This document shows positions 58,590 to 64,000 of a stretch of DNA of 64,000 nucleotides, piece after piece (the first letter of the stretch is position 1; each line of letters opens with the position of its first letter). The position numbers were made by a program, and so were the translations under genes. The notes beneath the pieces were generated by a model. That model saw only the letters and a list, made by a program, of their open reading frames with translations, was not told where the DNA came from and did no database searches. Source of the stretch: Betaproteobacteria bacterium (GTDB lineage Bacteria > Pseudomonadota > Gammaproteobacteria > Burkholderiales > Burkholderiaceae); the NCBI GenBank assembly GCA_009783065.1, contig WRHV01000005.1, positions 26,807 to 90,806 of the forward strand, given 5' to 3'.

Positions 58590-59819
58590 TCAGGCATATC
58601 GCCTGAAAATCAAAGACGTATTAATACCGCCAAAAGCAAAATTGTTCGACATAATATACTCACACTGCAAATTCCGGCCCGAAGTCACGACATAGTCGAG
58701 ATCAGCGCACTCAGGAGCAATGTGGTTTAAGTTAATGGTTGGCGCAAACCAATCATGACGCATCATTTCAATGCTGATCCATGCCTCAAGCGCGCCACAG
58801 GCACCTAATGTATGTCCGGTATAGCTCTTTAATGCGCTGATCGGTATGCCGCTACCAAAAAGCCGGTTTGTCGCTTGTGATTCAGCAATATCCCCATGAT
58901 GGGTCGCTGTGCCGTGTGCATTCACATAGCCAATCGCGTCAGGCGGCAATCCGGCATCTTTTAGTGCCAACTCCATGGCAATTTGCATGGTAGCTGAATT
59001 CGGGTTCGTAATATGTGTACCATCGCTGTTGGTGCCGTATCCAACAATTTCCGCATAAATCGTTGCGCCGCGTGCTTTAGCGTGTTCCAATTCTTCCAAA
59101 ATCAGACTGCAAGCGCCCTCTCCAAGAACCAGGCCGTCACGTCCCGCGTCAAAGGGGGAAGGTGTCAGGGAAGGCGTATCATTTTTGGTACTGGTGGCAA
59201 AAAGCGTATCAAAGACAGCCGCCTGCGTTGCGCATAGCTCTTCTGCGCCACCGGAAATCACGACATCCTGCACTCCATGACGAATCGCTTCATAGGCATA
59301 TCCTATACCTTGGCTGCCTGAAGTGCATGCGCTAGATGTGGTAATAATACGTCCAGTGATGCCAAAAAAAACGCCCAAGTTGACCGGCGCAGTATGACTC
59401 ATCATCTTAATATAAGTATTGGCATTAATACCCTTCGTTGTTTTTTCTCTGATCATCCTGCCAAAATCGGCAATAGCCATAGGCGTTCCTGACGATGAAC
59501 CATATGAAATTCCTAAAGTACCGCCTTTTAGAAGAGGGCTGTTGTCAAGCCCTGCATCTTGCAATGCCAGTTCGCTTGCCCGTGTCGCCATAAGTGCGAC
59601 CCGCCCCATACTGCGCGTGGTTTTGCGGCTGAAATGGTCAGGCAACGCAAAATCAGCAGCCGGAGCACCGAGTTGGGTATACATCCCGTCATACTCGCTC
59701 CAACTCTCTATGCGCACAACTGCGTTTTTATAACTTTCAAGGTGCTTTCGGATACTTGCCCAATCATTTCCGATAGGGCTGATGCCTGCCATTCCCGTAA
59801 TAACAACCCGTCGTTTCAT
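58590..59819 (-). CDS. apeR: Aryl polyene beta-ketoacyl-ACP synthase (ApeR-like)
   Basis: FabF-type condensing enzyme. The 409-residue protein has the complete Cys-His-His triad: Cys165 (SSACTSGSQ), His302 (NAHGTAT) and His336 (YTGHTLGA). Sits last of the ketosynthase/reductase/dehydratase set, the ApeR position in described clusters. Its ATG overlaps the ketoreductase stop (ATGA). Confidence 0.87.
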   Translation of the reverse strand: MKRRVVITGMAGISPIGNDWASIRKHLESYKNAVVRIESWSEYDGMYTQLGAPAADFALPDHFSRKTTRSMGRVALMATRASELALQDAGLDNSPLLKGGTLGISYGSSSGTPMAIADFGRMIREKTTKGINANTYIKMMSHTAPVNLGVFFGITGRIITTSSACTSGSQGIGYAYEAIRHGVQDVVISGGAEELCATQAAVFDTLFATSTKNDTPSLTPSPFDAGRDGLVLGEGACSLILEELEHAKARGATIYAEIVGYGTNSDGTHITNPNSATMQIAMELALKDAGLPPDAIGYVNAHGTATHHGDIAESQATNRLFGSGIPISALKSYTGHTLGACGALEAWISIEMMRHDWFAPTINLNHIAPECADLDYVVTSGRNLQCEYIMSNNFAFGGINTSLIFRRYA

Positions 59820-60541
59820 GCCAGTCCACCATTAACAGAAATCACCTGACGAGTAACATAGGCTGCGTCTTCCGACATCAGAAAACTGACCGCTGCAGCA
59901 ACTTCTTCCGGCTTGCCGATGCGACGTGCCGGGATCATCTGAATAATTTCTTCTTTTGGAGCATCAGCAATCATATCTGTTTCAATCAATCCAGGGGCGA
60001 CACAATTAACTGTAATCTGGCGGCTGGCCAATTCCAAAGCCAGCGCCTTAGTCGCTCCTATAATACCGGCTTTTGCCGCACTATAATTCACCTGTCCGCG
60101 ATTTCCCACCAGTCCGGATACCGAGGCAAGCGTCACAATTCTAGCGGGCTGACGGTGCCTGACCATCGGCATTATTAAGGGATTTAAAACATTATAAAAA
60201 CCATCCAGATTGGTTTTCATCACAATATCCCAATCCTCTTTAGGCATCGCCGGAAAAGCATTGTCTCTCGCAACACCGGCATTGCAAACAACACCGTAAT
60301 AACAACCATGTTCGTCAATATCTGCAAGCAGTGCTGCCGAAGCCATTTCTCTTTCTGCAACATCAAACTGCAAAATTCGAGTTCGCTGTCCTGTTGCCGA
60401 GATCCTCTCAGCAACAACCTCGGCCTCACTTCGACGAGTATTGCAATGCAAAACAATGTCATATCCATCTTTTGCCAGCCGCAAGGCAATCGCTTTTCCA
60501 ATACCCCGGCTTGAACCAGTAACCAGTACCGTTTTTGTCAC
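59816..60541 (-). CDS. apeQ: Aryl polyene 3-ketoacyl-ACP reductase (ApeQ-like)
   Basis: Short-chain dehydrogenase, FabG type. The 241-residue protein has NADPH-binding TGSSRGIG (8-15), the catalytic Ser140, Tyr153 and Lys157 (YSAAK), and a C-terminal VNGGLA. Start is GTG at 60541 overlapping the dehydratase stop (GTGA). It reduces the growing polyene beta-keto group. Confidence 0.9.
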   Translation of the reverse strand: MTKTVLVTGSSRGIGKAIALRLAKDGYDIVLHCNTRRSEAEVVAERISATGQRTRILQFDVAEREMASAALLADIDEHGCYYGVVCNAGVARDNAFPAMPKEDWDIVMKTNLDGFYNVLNPLIMPMVRHRQPARIVTLASVSGLVGNRGQVNYSAAKAGIIGATKALALELASRQITVNCVAPGLIETDMIADAPKEEIIQMIPARRIGKPEEVAAAVSFLMSEDAAYVTRQVISVNGGLA

Positions 60542-60990
60542 ACTACTTGTCCTTGAATAAAATCTTTCGAGATTACAGGTTGAAAAACCGTCAATACCGC
60601 ATTTGCCAATTCCGTCTCCGTATTGTCAATGGTGCAAGCATAAGAACCCAGACCATTAGCTGCCAGAAACAGGCGATTGACATGTATACGTAGTATGCTC
60701 CTCACAGGAAATGATGCACAACAACAAGTGTAATTTCTCGTTCCCAATAACATACCAGGCTGGACTCGTCTTTTCTCAAGCAGGGCAAGGTAACCTGCAT
60801 GCGCTGCTATTGCTTGAGCCATATATTCCACACCGACCCAGGCAGCAACAGCACCATTGCGACAAAACAGGCTATCCGCTTTGATCAGAAGTTCCGCTGT
60901 GAGGCTCTGATCATTAGCAGTAAGCACACGATCAACAATTAACATCGGTTTTGTATGTGAAACAAGCTCGGCAATATCAGGCAGCAGCAT
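60538..60990 (-). CDS. apeP: Aryl polyene hotdog-fold dehydratase (ApeP-like)
   Basis: FabZ-like 3-hydroxyacyl-ACP dehydratase, 150 residues. Active-site candidates are His12 (SHTKPMLIVDRV) and Glu56 in GVEYMAQAIAAHAG. In known systems ApeP pairs with ApeI to form the active dehydratase; ApeI is not in the window. ATG 60990 is preceded by GGAAGGG; it lies 1 bp from the ketosynthase stop. Confidence 0.87.
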   Translation of the reverse strand: MLLPDIAELVSHTKPMLIVDRVLTANDQSLTAELLIKADSLFCRNGAVAAWVGVEYMAQAIAAHAGYLALLEKRRVQPGMLLGTRNYTCCCASFPVRSILRIHVNRLFLAANGLGSYACTIDNTETELANAVLTVFQPVISKDFIQGQVV

Positions 60991-60991
60991 C

Positions 60992-62170
60992 TTATTCCCT
61001 TCCAAAAATCAGGGTGACATTACTGCCGCCAAAGGCAAAAGAATTGCTTAAGCACCATCGAAGCGGATATCCGGTACCAAAGCCAGACGCGACAAGATTC
61101 AATAACGGCAGTTCAGGATCAGCCTGCCCATCCCAGAGGTGCTCAGGCACCTTGCCGGAAGGATTATCATCCTGCATAGCCAGCCAGCACAAAGCCGCTT
61201 CTATCGCACCCGCCGCACCCAACGTATGCCCTGTCATCGGCTTTGTCGAGCTAACGGCAACCGTATCTCCGAAAAGGGCGTAAATCGCCTTCGACTCCAT
61301 CGCATCATTCTGAAGCGTAGCTGTGCCATGCATATTGATATAGTCGATTTCACCACTGGTAATGCCTGCACGCTGTAACGCCTTTTGTATGGATAAGGTT
61401 GCTCCGCTGCCATCAGGGGAAGGCGCTGATATATGGTACCCATCTGATGATTCACCCCATCCCCGTAAGGCAACAGTTGCCGGTTTCCTGCTCATCAAAA
61501 AAAGGGCAGCTCCTTCACCAATATTGATGCCACAACGATTGACGCTCATTGGATTACAGCGCTCCGTACTGATCGATTCCAATGCCATAAAACCGGATAG
61601 AACAAAAGAACTTAATGAATCCACACCGCCTGTCAAAACGGCGTCGCAAATGCCCATATGAATCAGTCTGGCGGCACCTGCCATAGCCTTCGCACTCGAT
61701 GCGCACGCGTTGGAATGCACATAGGCGGGACCACATATCCCCAGTACAGAAGCCAGCGCAGCGGCAGGTGAAGCCAGTTCTTGCTGGCAGTAATGAAACT
61801 GTTCGGGGAATTCACCCTGTTGTACACGATGACGAAAGGCTGCCTCGCTTTCCGCGATGCCAGAAGTACTGGTTCCAATTATGATGCCAACCCGATGAGC
61901 GCCAAATGCTTCAATCGCATTGTCAACAGCAGGACGTATCTGCTCCAGCGCAGCAAAAAGCAGGCGATTATTGCGGCTATTGTCACGAAGAGACAAAAAA
62001 TCACAGACCGGCAGGTCAGAAACCACTTTTCCAAGCGGAAGCGGGAAACCATCGCAATAGTCTGTACTGATCCGGATACCAGAATAAGGCAAGTCCAGCA
62101 TACTATGCTTAACTTGTGCGGACGCGCGCCCCAGGGAACAGACAAGACCAAGATGATTAAGGTAAAACAT
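60992..62170 (-). CDS. apeO: Aryl polyene beta-ketoacyl-ACP synthase (ApeO-like)
   Basis: Condensing enzyme that in described clusters pairs with a chain-length factor (ApeC, not in window). The 392-residue protein has Cys156 (NACASSA), His281 (MHGTAT) and His315 (TGHTLGAAG), so it is catalytically complete. It starts 2 bp after the DUF3261 gene. Confidence 0.88.
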   Translation of the reverse strand: MFYLNHLGLVCSLGRASAQVKHSMLDLPYSGIRISTDYCDGFPLPLGKVVSDLPVCDFLSLRDNSRNNRLLFAALEQIRPAVDNAIEAFGAHRVGIIIGTSTSGIAESEAAFRHRVQQGEFPEQFHYCQQELASPAAALASVLGICGPAYVHSNACASSAKAMAGAARLIHMGICDAVLTGGVDSLSSFVLSGFMALESISTERCNPMSVNRCGINIGEGAALFLMSRKPATVALRGWGESSDGYHISAPSPDGSGATLSIQKALQRAGITSGEIDYINMHGTATLQNDAMESKAIYALFGDTVAVSSTKPMTGHTLGAAGAIEAALCWLAMQDDNPSGKVPEHLWDGQADPELPLLNLVASGFGTGYPLRWCLSNSFAFGGSNVTLIFGRE

Positions 62171-62172
62171 GC

Positions 62173-62751
62173 TCAGGGAGAAAGCTGTACGGACTGAATG
62201 GTCAAATGATAGTTATATGGCTGGTTGTGCATTTCTATCGTACCCAGCCAATATAGCGCATTACTATAATGTATTTCAATTATCCTAACGCCCTTAAAAT
62301 AAAAAAAACGCTTTCGGTCGCTCACTTCCATCTGCCATTCAGGGGGAAGAGCTTCACGTATGGCCTCTTCAGGCCACAATGCCAGTTGCAGATTTTCCAG
62401 CACATCCTCAGCTTGGACTTCCTTGGGCAGCATGAAGTGTCGCGATGATACCAACTGGCTGCCATCAAAATGCAACGCCAGAACACGTTGCCCCATCGCA
62501 AGACCGACCAGATCAATACGTGAAGGATCAATTTCCAGAGCAATCTCAAGCACGTATGTGTGTCCATTTTGATTGACACTTAAACTCTGGTGCAAACTGA
62601 TCGCCCGGCCAAATGAAGCAGGGGAAAGCCTGATACCAGTCCGAATTTGTGGGCCATCAATAGTCGCACATCCGCCAAACAGCAAACAGAAAAGACTTGC
62701 TGCAAGCCAGCCTATCGGCATATAAAACGGAAAAGAAGCTTTCAATGACAT
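62173..62751 (-). CDS. DUF3261 lipoprotein of the aryl polyene cluster
   Basis: A 192-residue protein with a lipoprotein signal (lipobox FGGC, Cys about 27) and the DUF3261 body (ISLHQSLSVNQNGHTYVLEIALEID). By position it matches ApeN. It may take part in export or outer-membrane placement of the pigment. ATG 62751 lies inside the MMPL gene, a 10-bp overlap. Confidence 0.82.
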   Translation of the reverse strand: MSLKASFPFYMPIGWLAASLFCLLFGGCATIDGPQIRTGIRLSPASFGRAISLHQSLSVNQNGHTYVLEIALEIDPSRIDLVGLAMGQRVLALHFDGSQLVSSRHFMLPKEVQAEDVLENLQLALWPEEAIREALPPEWQMEVSDRKRFFYFKGVRIIEIHYSNALYWLGTIEMHNQPYNYHLTIQSVQLSP

Positions 62752-64000
62752 ATTAATTCGGGTTCCGGTAATTCGTCTTTTCTGAAGCACGGAACAAGTA
62801 TCCAAATTAGGGATAACGCAATAAGCAACGTTAGTCCAAAAGAATGCAATGCAGGCGAGCTGCTTAGACTCAAAAGCCCGAATCCCAGTAATGTACTTGT
62901 CACGGATACCCCTATCTCCAGCCAGACAGATTGCAGGTTTTGCGTCACATTCTCCTGAAGAAAAATACTGTAATCCACACCAATACCTAAAATCAGCATA
63001 AACGCCAGCATATGGAACAGTTGTAGTTTTATTCCGATCAGACCAAAAAAAGCTAGAGTGGCAAGCGAGGCCAAGGTAGTGGGTAGCATGACCCGCCATG
63101 TATCCCTTTTATAACGCCAATAGAGAAAGACAAAAGTCACTCCATACGAAAACAAAATAACCCACCCCATGTATTCGCGATAGTATCCGAGAACAGACGA
63201 AATTTCGTCTACTTTGTCTACCCATTGAACACCATCCAGTTTGTCCGCCGCCGCAGCCAGAACCTGAAGATTATCCATTGACACCCCCTTGAGCGTCACC
63301 ATGCTGGCAAATTGCTTGTTTTCCGTTTCCAACCAAAGATACCGCAAGCTTTCTGCACCCGGAATTTCAAAAAATCGATTGATTTCAAGCAAGCCGGTCC
63401 ATTTCAACATATTCTCCCGAATACTCGCATGCCATTGCCGATTCGCGCCAATTTGGTTTTGTATCACCTGTAAAGGGCCGTTTCCGTCAAGCAATTTCTC
63501 ACTGATCAGCGCTTGATTGGCTTTTTGGGTACGAGCAGAAGGAACCCAACTGGAAAGCGCCTGATATCCTAAAAGTGTTTTTTCTTCGACTAAGACATCC
63601 AGTTTGGCTCTTAACGCCTCCTCTCTTTGCAGAAGCAGTTCCGGGGTTTCACCACGAACCAGATAAAACTGGGCTGGCGCTGCCATACCAAGCAGGGAAC
63701 TGATTTTTTTCTGTTCTTCCATCAAGGAAGCATTTGGCATTTGCAGCAACCGGATATCGTCATTAGCGACCAGCCGGGACAAACCCATAATACAAAAAAT
63801 GGCAAAAACACCCAAAAGAACCAGCGTGCGCTTATTGCGTCTAGCAATCGGCCAAAGAAAAATACTCCGTTTATACCACTGGAGTCCTAGCTTTCTCTTC
63901 AGGGTATCGGGACTAACCAGAAAAGGGAACCAGCAAATGATCGTTAACCAGGAAAAAGTCAGTCCGCATATTGAAAACAACGCCATCTGGTGCATACCGG
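62742..64000 (-). CDS. MMPL-family exporter, C-terminal part (5' end outside window)
   Basis: RND-like lipid exporter of aryl polyene clusters, ApeM position. The visible 419 codons contain a membrane segment, a periplasmic domain (about 75-265) and a run of five membrane helices with GIGVDYSIFLQENV, the MMPL signature GVDY. The frame is open to the window edge, so the N-terminal half lies outside. Predicted to export the polyene lipid or its ACP-released acyl chain. Confidence 0.87.
   Translation of the reverse strand, partial: GMHQMALFSICGLTFSWLTIICWFPFLVSPDTLKRKLGLQWYKRSIFLWPIARRNKRTLVLLGVFAIFCIMGLSRLVANDDIRLLQMPNASLMEEQKKISSLLGMAAPAQFYLVRGETPELLLQREEALRAKLDVLVEEKTLLGYQALSSWVPSARTQKANQALISEKLLDGNGPLQVIQNQIGANRQWHASIRENMLKWTGLLEINRFFEIPGAESLRYLWLETENKQFASMVTLKGVSMDNLQVLAAAADKLDGVQWVDKVDEISSVLGYYREYMGWVILFSYGVTFVFLYWRYKRDTWRVMLPTTLASLATLAFFGLIGIKLQLFHMLAFMLILGIGVDYSIFLQENVTQNLQSVWLEIGVSVTSTLLGFGLLSLSSSPALHSFGLTLLIALSLIWILVPCFRKDELPEPELICH

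Overview
The window reads as a dense, mostly housekeeping chromosome segment from a betaproteobacterium of the order Burkholderiales, most likely the family Oxalobacteraceae. An Oxalobacter-like organism is my guess from gene order and the roughly even GC, not something I can prove. Typical betaproteobacterial neighbourhoods are leuS-lptE-holA, ptsN-hprK-rapZ-mutY, lolB-ispE-tRNA-Gln-prs-rplY-pth, slyX-rep-hslVU and ubiE-tim44-ubiB.

Layout. 1-8673 (+): 3' part of leuS, lptE, holA, proA, a THUMP RNA methyltransferase, and a folate branch pair (fused PabA-PabB followed by an ADC lyase). 8684-12503: an accessory island between the convergent genes pabC and pmbA. It holds a degenerate small ORF, a small helix-turn-helix protein, an adenine-type DNA methyltransferase and a convergent PLD-family nuclease, i.e. 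a restriction-modification system, and both borders carry the same 13-bp sequence in inverted orientation. 12528-16489: pmbA, darP/yjgA, mog, a serine esterase and yaeQ. 16527-24255 (-): a peptide ABC transporter operon (binding protein, two permeases, double ATPase) with an exported M3 oligopeptidase inside it. 24494-25273: a parvulin. 25295-28391: a second accessory stretch, AT-rich, with a SIR2 plus P-loop NTPase protein of the anti-phage NADase type and a RelE-like/XRE toxin-antitoxin pair. 28508-37485 (-): nudB, aspS, an FmdB zinc ribbon, a sodium:solute symporter, ubiB, a Tim44-like protein, ubiE, a HIT protein and a YqaA membrane protein. 37634-42749 (+): ilvA, queF, ptsN, hprK and rapZ, with a 178-bp palindromic MITE-like element between hprK and rapZ. 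42806-53768: mutY (-), lolB, ispE, tRNA-Gln, prs, rplY (+), pth, a DUF2288 gene, slyX, rep (-), hslVU (+) and a nitroreductase (-). 54037-57145 (-): gapA and tkt. 57480-64000 (-): part of an aryl polyene (APE) pigment cluster, with a phosphopantetheinyl transferase, a small secreted protein, two ketosynthases, a ketoreductase, a dehydratase, a DUF3261 lipoprotein and an MMPL exporter that runs off the window end.

How they work together. Most genes serve translation, cofactor and envelope maintenance, central carbon flow (gapA, tkt, prs) and regulation through the nitrogen PTS, HPr kinase and RapZ. The accessory content is defence (restriction-modification, SIR2-NTPase, toxin-antitoxin), peptide scavenging (periplasmic peptidase plus peptide importer) and cell-surface chemistry (aryl polyene). 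The aryl polyene genes are translationally coupled by ATGA and GTGA overlaps, so they are made as one unit.

All calls come from reading the sequence and from memory of protein families. No database search was run.
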